Assembly: GCF_000368085.1 (NCBI RefSeq)
Contig: NZ_KB849239.1
Coordinates: 1,645,082 to 1,709,081 of the forward strand
Direction of reading: 5' to 3'
Origin: Acinetobacter nosocomialis NIPH 2119
Lineage (GTDB): Bacteria; Pseudomonadota; Gammaproteobacteria; Pseudomonadales; Moraxellaceae
DNA: 64,000 nt
A model generated the notes under the pieces. That model ran no database searches, was not told where the DNA came from, and worked only from the letters and a program-made list of their open reading frames with translations. This document shows positions 1 to 9,240 of this stretch, in pieces; position 1 is the stretch's first letter; each line of letters begins with the position of its first letter. Position numbers and translations under genes: made by a program.

Positions 1-586
1 GAGATTCATAAAATAAAATTGAACGCTTTAAATGTTCAGCCAAGCGATACAAATTCTCTATGTTTTGTTCTAATTGCTGTCTTATTAAAGACATAATACG
101 AATTTGTCTTGGTGAAGCTGCGTATTCAAAATCCTCTTCATCCGACTCGGCCAAATCTTTAATTCGATAGGATAAAAGTGGCAATCCATAAGAATTTAAC
201 AACTGATCATCAAGCTCTGGACTTTTGAAATCTTGTATTTCTTTAATAATAGTTTCATTCTCGCCCAATGCATGTATAGCAAAAGCAGAGTAAATATGAA
301 AATCTAACTGCTCTAGAGGCTGATCAGGTGTAGTCGTTTGTTTTTGGCTATCATCATTTTGGCTTTGACTTACAACTTTCTCTTTCTTTTCTTTATAACT
401 TTTATAAACGCTATAAATCAGCCAAGGCGATAAGATCGCCAATGTAATAATTGCCGGTAACAAAAGAAAATAAAGGAAAAAATCCCCTTTATCAGGGTTA
501 TATTGAACATCGCGCCAGTAGAAAATAATCAATCCACTAACAAGTGTAAAAATAGCGATGAATGAGAGTAATATTTTTTTAATCAT
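1..586 (-). CDS. T6SS-associated membrane protein (partial, runs off left edge)
   Basis: An open frame starts at the ATG at 586 and continues without a stop to base 1, so only the first ~195 codons are visible. The protein begins with two predicted membrane segments (about residues 4-24 and 37-59), then a Lys/Glu-rich linker and a soluble, mostly helical region. The start overlaps the tssG stop in an ATGA (583-586), so it is translationally coupled to the T6SS operon. In Acinetobacter T6SS loci a conserved membrane protein of unknown role sits between tssG and tssM; I infer this is that gene (asaB-like). The N-terminal hairpin also recalls TssM/TssL anchors, but I see no TssM NTPase motif in the visible part. 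Confidence 0.6.
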   Translation of the reverse strand, partial: MIKKILLSFIAIFTLVSGLIIFYWRDVQYNPDKGDFFLYFLLLPAIITLAILSPWLIYSVYKSYKEKKEKVVSQSQNDDSQKQTTTPDQPLEQLDFHIYSAFAIHALGENETIIKEIQDFKSPELDDQLLNSYGLPLLSYRIKDLAESDEEDFEYAASPRQIRIMSLIRQQLEQNIENLYRLAEHLKRSILFYES

Positions 587-1581
587 ATTTGCTCTCCAAT
601 AAGGCTATAACATGTTTCATGGCTATGGGTGCTAGGCTTGCGAGACATTAAAAAAGCACCTTGCCCTAAGCCATTGGCTTGGCTTTGAGTCAGGCGAACA
701 GGTTGTATTTCCGACTCATCTAATATCAGTCTTAGATCGATTGAAAGTGTCGGACTGCACCATGTTTCTACAATTTTTTTAAGCTTTAAACTAAGCTCTT
801 GGTGAGGTAAAAACTTTAAATATTGCTGACGCTTAAGTGGACCTATCTGAATCTCAATTTTTCCATCAATTTGTTGAATCGTTTCCCCACAAAACGTGTT
901 AATACCAAGTAAGCTAGGCTGGCTTCCACCTAAAGTTGTTAACTGATCACTTGCTAACTTAAATGATTCTTGTATGAACTCTTTAATTGTAATTTCATGC
1001 TTAAATATACAACTCAACATTGTTTTCAAAGCATGAACGGTATTATTTTGCCCCTGCATTAAGCCCGAAAATTCAGCAAAATATTCATCCAAATCTTGTT
1101 GTTGATGTTGTGATCGAACATAACCATTTAAAGCATGCAGGATATCCAAATAATCATTTTTATTTTCTATTTCATATCGCACAGGCAAGTGATAAGTAAT
1201 ACTTGACTCTACATACTGACCAGTTAACTTATGATTAAATAAACTCAAAAACTCTTTAGTTTCAGCTCGTTGCTGCCGTGGAGCCTGCTTAATTTTATTT
1301 GTATAAGTATAAGGTAATGCCCCTTGTATACCGGTAAGGCCAACAATCAAGTTTGTTAAATGAACACGCTCATCTACTAATTCTAAACTTTCAATTTCAG
1401 TGGCCGGAAAGTTTAAGTTAAACGAGGTCTCAAATTTGAAATGATCAGTCCATGACGAACAGGCATCATTAGCTGGGCTATGACGCAATAACCGTGTTGC
1501 TTGAATAAATTCAAAAGATTTGGGGCGTTGAAACAACTCAGCCGTTATAGAAGAGTCTTGCCACCAACGTTCTGACTGCAT
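583..1581 (-). CDS. tssG: Type VI secretion baseplate protein TssG
   Basis: A 332-residue protein of the TssG/VasB family, a baseplate wedge component that assembles with TssE, TssF and TssK under the contractile tail in the cytoplasm. The N-terminus has the family-type RWWQDSSI opening and a later LxGIQGALPYTYT segment; length is typical. No signal peptide or membrane segment is seen. The start overlaps the 3' end of tssF by 37 bp and the stop overlaps the next gene in an ATGA, so the genes are translationally coupled. The assignment rests on family-like sequence plus position directly after tssF. Confidence 0.93.
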   Translation of the reverse strand: MQSERWWQDSSITAELFQRPKSFEFIQATRLLRHSPANDACSSWTDHFKFETSFNLNFPATEIESLELVDERVHLTNLIVGLTGIQGALPYTYTNKIKQAPRQQRAETKEFLSLFNHKLTGQYVESSITYHLPVRYEIENKNDYLDILHALNGYVRSQHQQQDLDEYFAEFSGLMQGQNNTVHALKTMLSCIFKHEITIKEFIQESFKLASDQLTTLGGSQPSLLGINTFCGETIQQIDGKIEIQIGPLKRQQYLKFLPHQELSLKLKKIVETWCSPTLSIDLRLILDESEIQPVRLTQSQANGLGQGAFLMSRKPSTHSHETCYSLIGEQI

Positions 1582-3356
1582 TGGTATAACTCCTGCTGAG
1601 ATGAATAATCATTAACCACCAAATCAACAAAACTATTAATTTGAACCTTTAAATTAAAAACACGACTTAATAATTGACTAAAAATATATAAGCTATGCCC
1701 TCTAAATACAGATGAATCAATTTGTAATTCAGCTTTTACCCCTCTCACAAACATTGGAAATGGTTTGCCATCTACAAGTTTATGGGTAAGTGAAAATTCT
1801 AATTTTTTAATTGATTCAATAATTAAATAATTTTCTTTTGACTGCGGTAAGTTATATAAAGCCAACAGCTCTTTAACATGAGAAACAGCATCCCCTTTCA
1901 TAAGCGCTAAGCTATTTAATGAAAGATGCGAAATCACACGCCATTGCTCACTTTGGCCTTGTTCAAACTTATAAGGTTTGGTTGGTCGCTTTAAGACAAT
2001 CGCACGTCTCGCCAAGCTACTATCGTTTAAATTTAATACGTTATTAGACTGACCAAGTGCTTCATGAGGCAAATCACGGTTTGAACATAATAATTTGGTA
2101 CTAATAAAATCTGAGCGTGTTGAAAATGGATTTAGATTTTTAGAAATAATGGAATAGCCCATTTCAACAAAATTAGACTGTAACTTTTGATAATTCACTG
2201 AGTAAAAAAAGCGAGCTGTATCATTGTGATAATGACTCATTGCAAAAAACGGTAAAACAGGAACATAACTTTCTTCTTGATTTGTTTTTTCACGTACCAT
2301 ATTCATCTCAAGTATTGAATATACTTGATAAAATTCAGGATGATGAGCATCTGTAACCAGTGGATATTCGAGTTGCTTATGAACTATCTTTTGAGGTTCG
2401 GCATATTTTTCGAATAAGTTGATTACTGGGGTAGTAAACAATTTAAAGTTTGCAATATTTAATTCAGAATAGTTTCTAACAACGGCTTGATCGTTTAAAT
2501 TTAATTTGAAATGAGTGAGAAGCTCAAATTCGGATACTTGCTGAGGTAACCCCTTTAAAAAATCTAAATCAAGTTTCAGATAGCTAAACTTTTCTGGGAA
2601 ACAAAAATACTCCATTAATAAACGATAAGCATGATGCGTATGTTGATCGAGGGGTAATAGACTTTCTTGTTCAGAAAAACCTATCAGCTCGAATGGATTT
2701 TTACCCAATTCTACAATCTTTTGCCCATGTTTAAGTGCAAAACTGGTCCCTTTTTTAAAAATGCTATCAAGTACTTGAAGAGGAAAATTAGAAATAGCAT
2801 CCAAATAAATAGGAAGCTTTTCGTGAACTAAAGATGCATGAGCGCTATTAAAAATTTCAAATTTAAAACTTAACGTCGCATTTTGATTTAAGTGCATATG
2901 TGCACTAGGTGTAGTTTTAAAATCTAAACCACTTAAATGAATAGGTAGTAATTTTACATCTTGAGTTGTATTGAACTCACACTGTACCCCTTTAAAACTA
3001 CGAGATTTCAAAACGGTATGATCAGGTACAAGATGAGGTTCGGTAAGCTGTTTAATTTTATTAATATCTTCAAAACTAACGACAGAACAAGCAGGAAAAT
3101 GACGTAAGTATTGAGGAAACATTACCTCAAATAAAGAACGAGTAAAAACATCATAACTGTCTGTAAGTTTTTTATCGATTCGAGCCGCAATCAGCGAAAA
3201 AGCCTGAATCAGACGTTCAATATGCGGGTCATCAATTTGCTCTTGATTTAAAGATAAGCGCTGAGCAATTTTTGGATATTTTTGGGCAAATTCTCGAGAT
3301 TGCTGACCAAATTCTTGTAATTGTTTTTCATAAAACGGTAAAAGCTCTTCTATCAC
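1545..3356 (-). CDS. tssF: Type VI secretion baseplate protein TssF
   Basis: A 603-residue TssF/VasA-family protein, the largest baseplate wedge subunit, expected to be soluble and cytoplasmic. The N-terminus (LLPFYEKQLQEFGQQSREFA) is the typical TssF opening, followed by PHIERLIQAFSLIAARIDKK and the FPQYLRHFPACSVV segment conserved in the family. The C-terminus ends in a region resembling other TssF tails (LYIFSQLLSRVFNL). It lies 16 bp downstream of tssE and overlaps tssG. No frameshift or internal deletion is apparent. Confidence 0.95.
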   Translation of the reverse strand: MIEELLPFYEKQLQEFGQQSREFAQKYPKIAQRLSLNQEQIDDPHIERLIQAFSLIAARIDKKLTDSYDVFTRSLFEVMFPQYLRHFPACSVVSFEDINKIKQLTEPHLVPDHTVLKSRSFKGVQCEFNTTQDVKLLPIHLSGLDFKTTPSAHMHLNQNATLSFKFEIFNSAHASLVHEKLPIYLDAISNFPLQVLDSIFKKGTSFALKHGQKIVELGKNPFELIGFSEQESLLPLDQHTHHAYRLLMEYFCFPEKFSYLKLDLDFLKGLPQQVSEFELLTHFKLNLNDQAVVRNYSELNIANFKLFTTPVINLFEKYAEPQKIVHKQLEYPLVTDAHHPEFYQVYSILEMNMVREKTNQEESYVPVLPFFAMSHYHNDTARFFYSVNYQKLQSNFVEMGYSIISKNLNPFSTRSDFISTKLLCSNRDLPHEALGQSNNVLNLNDSSLARRAIVLKRPTKPYKFEQGQSEQWRVISHLSLNSLALMKGDAVSHVKELLALYNLPQSKENYLIIESIKKLEFSLTHKLVDGKPFPMFVRGVKAELQIDSSVFRGHSLYIFSQLLSRVFNLKVQINSFVDLVVNDYSSQQELYQCSQNVGGKTLL

Positions 3357-3372
3357 AACACACCCACTACGC

Positions 3373-3849
3373 TTAAGTTCTCGCTGAAATTACATACTGC
3401 TGCGTTGTTGGTTTTAACAATGCATCAAATACAACAGGTTCATATAGAGGGTGAATATTTAGATAAGCCTGAATACTTAAACATAATGCGCCCATATTAT
3501 GTCCATCTAACAACATCTCTACCCGTATTTGTCTTAGCCGAGGCTCATGAGCTGCTATGGATTGCTCAATGGATTGGCAAATTTTATCTCGGTCTAAAGG
3601 GTTGGCTGTAGAGAGCCCTACAAAATCAATAATCCCAAACTGAAGTATCGATTTCTTTACAAGTGGATAGTCATCAACTACATGATCTAACTTTGCTACC
3701 CGACTATTGAGCAAATCTTCTAAATCCTTTGCTACAGATTCTCTTAATTGCTGAATAGAAAGACCTTTTGCATAATCTTCACTTTCTGGAATTAAGCGAT
3801 CAAATAAAGTTGAACGAAATCCGTATGGATAAAGCCGATCTAAGTTCAT
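3373..3849 (-). CDS. tssE: Type VI secretion baseplate protein TssE (gp25-like)
   Basis: A 158-residue gp25/lysozyme-like baseplate protein. It contains a mid-protein region that positions the sheath on the baseplate (FGIIDFVGLS) and the gp25-type element HEPRLRQIRVEM, matching the E-P-R-L motif common in TssE. The protein is cytoplasmic and would link the baseplate to the TssB/TssC sheath. It sits between hcp and tssF, as in other Acinetobacter T6SS operons. The 79-bp gap from hcp is one of the larger gaps in the operon, but I see no clear terminator in it. Confidence 0.93.
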   Translation of the reverse strand: MNLDRLYPYGFRSTLFDRLIPESEDYAKGLSIQQLRESVAKDLEDLLNSRVAKLDHVVDDYPLVKKSILQFGIIDFVGLSTANPLDRDKICQSIEQSIAAHEPRLRQIRVEMLLDGHNMGALCLSIQAYLNIHPLYEPVVFDALLKPTTQQYVISART

Positions 3850-3928
3850 TCGAGTTCACAACAAAGCATATTTAGAGACAGCAGAGGCTAACTTTATGTC
3901 AGCCTCCACCAAATATTCACTTAAATAA

Positions 3929-4432
3929 TTAAGCTGCGTAAGAAGCTGTATTATTAGAAAGTGACCATTTCTTAGTAACAGCACCTTTAGCAGTACCGTT
4001 AATATCTTGTTGGTTATAAGTCCACTCAACAGCAGCATATTTCAAGCCAAATGCTTCTGTAGGAACGCCTTCTTCGTTAACAGTTGGAGTCACGCTAGAA
4101 ACTAGAACGTGCTTCAATTTGATTTGTAAGTACTTGATACGTTTATCGCCATTTGCACGATAAAAGTCGATTTGTACTTCATCAAATGTATAACCAGCTG
4201 AACATGCTTCCCATAGTTTAGGGCTAGTAGCATCTAAGTCTTTTACGAAAACCATGTCAGAATGTTCAACACGCTCAGCAGTGTGACCACCTACGCTACT
4301 TGAAGTAGCAGATTTAGGTTGACGAATGTTATGAGACCAAGAGTTAACTTCTAACCAACCTTTGTGCTCAGAATCACGAGATTCTCCATCAACTTTATAT
4401 TTACCGCGAAACTCAACGTATATATCTTTCAT
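3929..4432 (-). CDS. hcp: Hcp / TssD tail-tube protein
   Basis: A 167-residue Hcp protein, the hexameric ring subunit of the T6SS inner tube and the classic secreted marker of an active system. Family features are the start MKDIYVEFRGKYKVDGES, the conserved HSDMVFVKDLDATSPKL segment and the FDEVQIDFYR strand. There is no signal peptide, as expected for a T6SS substrate. It lies between tssC and tssE. Length is typical of small unadorned Hcp proteins, so it probably carries no fused effector. Confidence 0.96.
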   Translation of the reverse strand: MKDIYVEFRGKYKVDGESRDSEHKGWLEVNSWSHNIRQPKSATSSSVGGHTAERVEHSDMVFVKDLDATSPKLWEACSAGYTFDEVQIDFYRANGDKRIKYLQIKLKHVLVSSVTPTVNEEGVPTEAFGLKYAAVEWTYNQQDINGTAKGAVTKKWSLSNNTASYAA

Positions 4433-4481
4433 TTAGAACTTTCCTATTTTTAATTTAAAGTTATTCTTTAGCTGACCTTGA

Positions 4482-5963
4482 TTAATTTGAGGACTGAGGC
4501 AACTCAGTGACAAGTCGTAAAGAAACCGACAACTCATCCAGCTGGAAATGTGGTCGCAAGAAAACCACAGATTTGTAGTGACCTGGTTGAGCAGGATCTT
4601 CTACAACTTTTACAGACGCTTCACGTAATGGGTATTGAGCTTTTGCTTCTTGAGAAGCGCCATCATCAAGTAATACATACTGTGACAACCACTCGTTTAA
4701 AAATGCTTCGACATTACCAGCAGAAGCAAAACTACCCACTTTATCTCGCATCATTGCTTTTAAGTAATGTGCAATACGTGAAACAGCCATGATGTACTGA
4801 ATTTGACTTGATAAAGCCGAGTTTGCATTGGCAGTATCGTTGTCATATTTTTTAGGTTTTTGAGTTGATTGCGCACCAAAGAAAGCTGCGTAATCTGTAT
4901 TTTTACAATGTACTAATGGAATAAAGCCTAGATCGCTTAGCTCTTTCTCACGACGATCTGTAATTGCAATTTCAGTTGGACACTTAAATACCACTTCACC
5001 ATCTTGTGTTTTAAATGTATGGACTGGTAAACCTTCAACCAAACCACCACCTTCAACACCACGAATAGCAGCACACCAACCATGCATATCAAATGCATTT
5101 GTTAAACGAGTACCAAAAGCATAAGCTGCATTCATCCACAAATATTCATTGTGATTTTCACCAGAAACATCTTCAATAAAATTAAAGCCTTCCGTCGCAG
5201 TGCCTTCTTTTGGATGATATGGGAGACGACCTAAAACATGCGGTAACGTCAATGCAACATAACGTGAATCTTCACTGTCACGGAAAGAACGCCATTGAAC
5301 ATATTCAGCAGTTTCAAAGATTTTTGAAACATCTCTAGGACGATCAATATCTGTAAATGACTCAAGGCCTAAAATGCTTGGGCTAGCAGCCGAAACAAAT
5401 GGTGCATGTGCTGCTGCAGCAACATGAGAAATTTGTTCAAGCAAATACATGTCAGATGGCGTGCGGTCAAACTCAAAATCACCAATTAATGCTGAGTATG
5501 GTGCACCACCAAAAGAGCCATATTCTTCTTCATAGATTTTCTTAAATAAAGTGCTTTGATCAAAATCTGTAGCACCCTGAAAATCTTTTACCAACTCTTT
5601 CTTTGTCGTATTTAACATACGAATTTTAATAAGCGGATTTGAAGGTGTTTCTTGGCAGAAGTAATAAAGACCACGCCACGTTGATTCAATTTTTTGAAAT
5701 TGTTCATTGTGCATAATCTGACTTAACTGACTTGAAATCAGCGCATCGATTTCTGCAATACGCTTATCAATTGATAAAGTCATATTTTCAGAAACAGTAA
5801 TGGTTCCAGCCATTACTTCTTTGGCAAGTTCACCAATTAAACTTTTAGCACGTGAATGTTCTTCTTCATTTCGTGCAATGCGACTTTGTTCAACAATCGA
5901 ATCTAAAAGATTAACTTCTTCATTTTCAACAAGTGGCATCGCTGCTGATTGAGTATTATTCAT
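4482..5963 (-). CDS. tssC: Type VI secretion contractile sheath large subunit TssC
   Basis: TssC/VipB-family protein of about 493 residues, which forms the contractile sheath with TssB. The frame extends five codons upstream (to 5978), but the ATG at 5963 gives the usual MNNTQS start and an 8-bp overlap with the end of tssB. Recognisable conserved stretches are WRGLYYF, GDFEFDRTPSDMYLLEQIS, GRLPYHPKEGT and the EGGGLVEGLPVHTF segment. It is soluble and cytoplasmic, co-translated with tssB and followed by hcp. Confidence 0.96.
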   Translation of the reverse strand: MNNTQSAAMPLVENEEVNLLDSIVEQSRIARNEEEHSRAKSLIGELAKEVMAGTITVSENMTLSIDKRIAEIDALISSQLSQIMHNEQFQKIESTWRGLYYFCQETPSNPLIKIRMLNTTKKELVKDFQGATDFDQSTLFKKIYEEEYGSFGGAPYSALIGDFEFDRTPSDMYLLEQISHVAAAAHAPFVSAASPSILGLESFTDIDRPRDVSKIFETAEYVQWRSFRDSEDSRYVALTLPHVLGRLPYHPKEGTATEGFNFIEDVSGENHNEYLWMNAAYAFGTRLTNAFDMHGWCAAIRGVEGGGLVEGLPVHTFKTQDGEVVFKCPTEIAITDRREKELSDLGFIPLVHCKNTDYAAFFGAQSTQKPKKYDNDTANANSALSSQIQYIMAVSRIAHYLKAMMRDKVGSFASAGNVEAFLNEWLSQYVLLDDGASQEAKAQYPLREASVKVVEDPAQPGHYKSVVFLRPHFQLDELSVSLRLVTELPQSSN

Positions 5964-6459
5964 GGTCAGCCTCCGCACTTAATTTACGAATCTGATCAGT
6001 ATTTTTAAGAACTTCATCAAGCAAATCTTCTAAACGTTCACTGTTAGAAATTTTATTTCTTAAATCAGTTAAACGTTCGCGCGCCTCCACTAATTTCTTT
6101 AATGGATCAACTTGTTGAACAACATTTTCAGGACGGAAATCTTCCATTGACTTAAATGTTAAATCAACAGCCATCTTCCCACCCTCTTCAGTTAGCGTAT
6201 TATCTACCTGAAAAGCAGCTCTTGGAGACAACGACTCCATTACTTCATCGATATTATCTAAATCTACATTAATAAATTTTTTATCTTTTAACTTTGTACG
6301 TTCAAGCTCAGATGCTGCGGAAAAGTCACCCATCACACCAACAACAAACGGGAGTTCTTTCGCTTCTTTTGCATCACCAATTTCAACATCGTAAGTAAGC
6401 TGAACACGAGGAGGTCGAATTCGTTGAAGCTTCTTTTGTACGCTTTCTCTTTTAGCCAT
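5956..6459 (-). CDS. tssB: Type VI secretion contractile sheath small subunit TssB
   Basis: A 167-residue TssB/VipA-family protein. The conserved N-terminus includes SVQKKLQRIRPPRVQLTYDV, followed by the GVMGDFSA segment typical of the family and a C-terminal helical part rich in charged residues (DLLDEVLKNTDQIRKL) that interlocks with TssC. It is the second gene of the operon after asaA and overlaps tssC by 8 bp, which fits the roughly 1:1 stoichiometry of the sheath. Confidence 0.96.
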   Translation of the reverse strand: MAKRESVQKKLQRIRPPRVQLTYDVEIGDAKEAKELPFVVGVMGDFSAASELERTKLKDKKFINVDLDNIDEVMESLSPRAAFQVDNTLTEEGGKMAVDLTFKSMEDFRPENVVQQVDPLKKLVEARERLTDLRNKISNSERLEDLLDEVLKNTDQIRKLSAEADHE

Positions 6460-6475
6460 AAGGTTCTATCCCAGA

Positions 6476-7165
6476 TTATTTAGTTAAAGGGTCAAAAGGC
6501 GAACTTTTTGATTTACTAACACTCGCAACAGGCGCAGTTTTTGGTTTAACTGCAGGTGTTTTTACTGGAGTTACTGTATGTTTAGTTGTCGTTCGAGGAG
6601 TAGAAACTCGATTACGTACTACATTTTGTTTTCTATAACTTCTTTTTTCATTATCAGCTGAACCACCTTCCGAGCTCGCTTTGAAACTTGATGGATCAGG
6701 TGCAGGCATTGCTGTATGGATATTTTCAATTAACTGCTTTGCAGGAGGATATGTTACGTCATTCGTTAAATATCGCATTTCCTGACCACGCATTTGTTGC
6801 AAAGAGTTATTTGCAATGCTTACGCCAGATAAAAACAATACATCTGTTAATAATGAACCACGAACGTTTTGACTCTGTAATTGACTAGCTAAATTTAAGG
6901 CTTTAACTGGTTGGTTGGTCTGATAAAAACGCATTGCTGCTTTAGCTAATAAATCATTTTTTTGAGTAGAATTATCTGTATCACATACTTGTTTAAAAAG
7001 ATTTAACAACTCTGGATCAGTTTGACCTTCAATTATAGGATTTTTCTTAATACAGCTTTTCTTTAATTTTATAGGTTCTAATTCTGCAGCTTGTGCACAA
7101 GATAAACCAACATAGTTACCAATTAAAAAAAGTATCAAAACACTTTGCTTTAACACAACTTTCAT
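6476..7165 (-). CDS. asaA: AsaA-like periplasmic T6SS accessory protein
   Basis: A 229-residue protein with a clear signal peptide (hydrophobic residues ~7-22, likely cleavage after SCAQA) and a low-complexity Pro/Thr/Lys-rich C-terminal third. Its place as first gene of the Acinetobacter T6SS operon, directly before tssB, matches AsaA, reported as a periplasmic protein that interacts with TssM and is needed for T6SS assembly. The middle (~45-160) has a cysteine pair and helical repeats. I assign it by position, length and export signal; no catalytic motif is visible. Confidence 0.8.
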   Translation of the reverse strand: MKVVLKQSVLILFLIGNYVGLSCAQAAELEPIKLKKSCIKKNPIIEGQTDPELLNLFKQVCDTDNSTQKNDLLAKAAMRFYQTNQPVKALNLASQLQSQNVRGSLLTDVLFLSGVSIANNSLQQMRGQEMRYLTNDVTYPPAKQLIENIHTAMPAPDPSSFKASSEGGSADNEKRSYRKQNVVRNRVSTPRTTTKHTVTPVKTPAVKPKTAPVASVSKSKSSPFDPLTK

Positions 7166-8245
7166 TCCTCTATCTTCTTATTTAATCAAGGTTTTACTGA
7201 AAAATTAACATTTTATAAATATCAAAAAATCAGGCTTAAACCTTATATTCAAAAAATTTGAACGCAGTTTATCATATAATTAAACATATTTTATATAAAA
7301 TTCATATCAAACTAAACTAAAAGCAAATAGTTTAGATGCTTATAAAATATGGCTTAATAAAGTTTTTCTAACAAAAAAATAATATTGTTAATTTTTGTAA
7401 ATAAAAATAAGTAATTGATATATATGAAATTTATTAAGAATTAAAATTACTATAAATTTATCCAAAATATTGAACCTTTATAGCTTATGAAACAATTTCT
7501 TAAGAATATTTAATCTTAGATGACATTAAAGTTAATTTTATTTGGTTAGTAACAACTCAAATCACTTTACAAAAGTTTTCCTACTACATAAAGCTAATAA
7601 AGTTGTCAAGACTAATCTGTCTATTTATTTTAAATAAAGTTCTAAACAGTAGTAAGCATACCTTATAGAAGAATTTTTCTAGATATTTCTTAATACAGAC
7701 ATGAAAATTAAAATAGAAAATGAATGCTAGCTGATGATGATAGCTCTACATGTTTTCATAGCTTAAAATTTTATAAGGTTAATCTAGATTTATAAGCGTC
7801 AATTTTATTCTTGAAATTTCAAAACTAATTAACTTATTTTTCCCTAAAACTCTTTTAGTCAATTATTCTGATTCTTAGATAAAAAACTTAATAATATTTA
7901 TTTTTTAATCAACATTAATACATATTAAAACTCTTAGCATAACGCCCCGACAGACTTTAAATATTTTTCCATCAAATGCATCTCCTCCTTTTAAATCTTC
8001 TTAGGCTATCACCACGTTCAGACGCTTTGTTGATAATCCAATTACAATTGTATTTCTTGATCAAAATAATCTTTCAATTGTAATGCTCCACTACTTTTTT
8101 GGTTTCTATTCATTAGTTATCTTAGATGCACTTAAAATACCTTTTGATATAGACCGTTTTGAATCATGAATATTTTATGAAAAAAAGACAGAATTGTCTA
8201 TTCATTTAAAATCTTTTATCTTCCATGATTTACAAAATTTTTAGT
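7166..8245. other. 1.08-kb AT-rich gap upstream of the T6SS operon
   Basis: This stretch separates the divergent T6SS operon from the LysR gene. It is strikingly AT-rich, with many A/T tracts. I find no convincing gene, RNA or repeat. A 50-odd-codon open frame without a start codon on the plus strand near 8010-8168 could be the remains of a gene but is within chance expectation. The T6SS promoter should lie in the first few hundred bases next to 7165, and long A-tracts would favour bending or silencing proteins such as H-NS. Confidence 0.6.
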
Positions 8246-9142
8246 CTAATTAAAAGAAAGACGCAACACCAAAAAGTCTATTAAGGCGCGTGTTTTGGCA
8301 GGCAAACTAGAGGTGTGAGGATAAAGTAATTGAATACTTTGTAACGGTAACGAAAAATCTGGAAATAACCGAATTAGGTGATTGTTTTGAATATCTTCAT
8401 CAACTAACCAGGCAGGACAAATTGCCACACCTAAAGATGAAAGAGCCATTTGATGAATTACAGTAACCGAGTTTGATTCATACTGACTGCGAACAAAAGG
8501 TAATGAATATTGCTCCCCTAAACTGTTTTGCAAAATATATTGTGAATCTTGCCAGTTTAATAAAGAGTGGCTAATCCAAGGAACATTTGCCAAATCAGAT
8601 ATCTTTTCTATTGGATGATCTTTTATAAACTGCGGAGTAGCCACAAGATAAATTGGATATTCTCCGATTTTTCGAGTTTTTAGAGATGAGTTTTTTAAAT
8701 TTCCTAACCGAATAACAAGATCTAACTTTTCAGTAACTAAATCGTCAAGAGAAGAGTTGAAAGAATACTGTAAGCGTATATGTGGGTAAAGCCGGCAAAA
8801 CTCAGGAAGCAAAGGCAAAATGAAACGTTGGCCAAACTCATTGGTAGACGAAAATCGTAAAGTGCCTGTAATGCTTGTACCTAAGTGTTGGCTTCGTTCA
8901 AAGGCATCATCAATTTGAAGTTGGATTTGTTTAAAATCTTCATAAAATTGCTGACCTATTTCAGTTAATGCAATATTACGGGTGTTACGAATTAATAGGC
9001 TTGTATTTAGCTGCTTTTCTAATTGTTTTATATCAATACTCACCATTGATCGGCTTAAGCCTAAAATTTCCGCAGCTTTGGTAAAAGAGCCAGAATCAAC
9101 AACTTGTAAAAAACTGGTTATTTGTTTGAGGTTTTTTTGCAC
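8246..9142 (-). CDS. LysR-family transcriptional regulator
   Basis: A 298-residue LysR-type regulator. Residues 1-60 form the winged helix-turn-helix (FTKAAEILGLSRSMVSIDIK), followed by a two-lobed substrate-binding domain from about residue 90. It is divergent from an MFS exporter gene, with a 98-bp shared gap that holds a LysR-like inverted repeat. The inferred role is control of that exporter and of itself in response to a small molecule that cannot be read from the sequence. Confidence 0.88.
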   Translation of the reverse strand: MQKNLKQITSFLQVVDSGSFTKAAEILGLSRSMVSIDIKQLEKQLNTSLLIRNTRNIALTEIGQQFYEDFKQIQLQIDDAFERSQHLGTSITGTLRFSSTNEFGQRFILPLLPEFCRLYPHIRLQYSFNSSLDDLVTEKLDLVIRLGNLKNSSLKTRKIGEYPIYLVATPQFIKDHPIEKISDLANVPWISHSLLNWQDSQYILQNSLGEQYSLPFVRSQYESNSVTVIHQMALSSLGVAICPAWLVDEDIQNNHLIRLFPDFSLPLQSIQLLYPHTSSLPAKTRALIDFLVLRLSFN

Positions 9143-9152
9143 AATTAAGCCA

Positions 9153-9175
9153 ATTGTTTAAAATTATCAAACAAT
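9153..9175. promoter_or_regulatory. LysR-type operator (inverted repeat)
   Basis: Perfect 7-bp arms ATTGTTT (9153-9159) and AAACAAT (9169-9175) with a 9-bp AT-rich centre lie between the divergent LysR and MFS genes. The T-N11-A architecture is that of LysR boxes, so this is the probable binding site of the adjacent regulator. Confidence 0.55.
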
Positions 9176-9240
9176 GATTTTACTTCGCTTGCATCGACAA
9201 TAAAAGAGCCGGATCTTACCCTGCCTGCACGGAGGTAGGT

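Noticed and set aside
3405..4038. Short ORFs overlapping tssE and hcp on other frames
   Set aside because: They lie inside confident T6SS genes with no ribosome site or family pattern; shadows.
8010..8168. Possible coding remnant on the plus strand
   Set aside because: About 50 codons open without a start in very AT-rich DNA, with no recognisable family; chance is enough.
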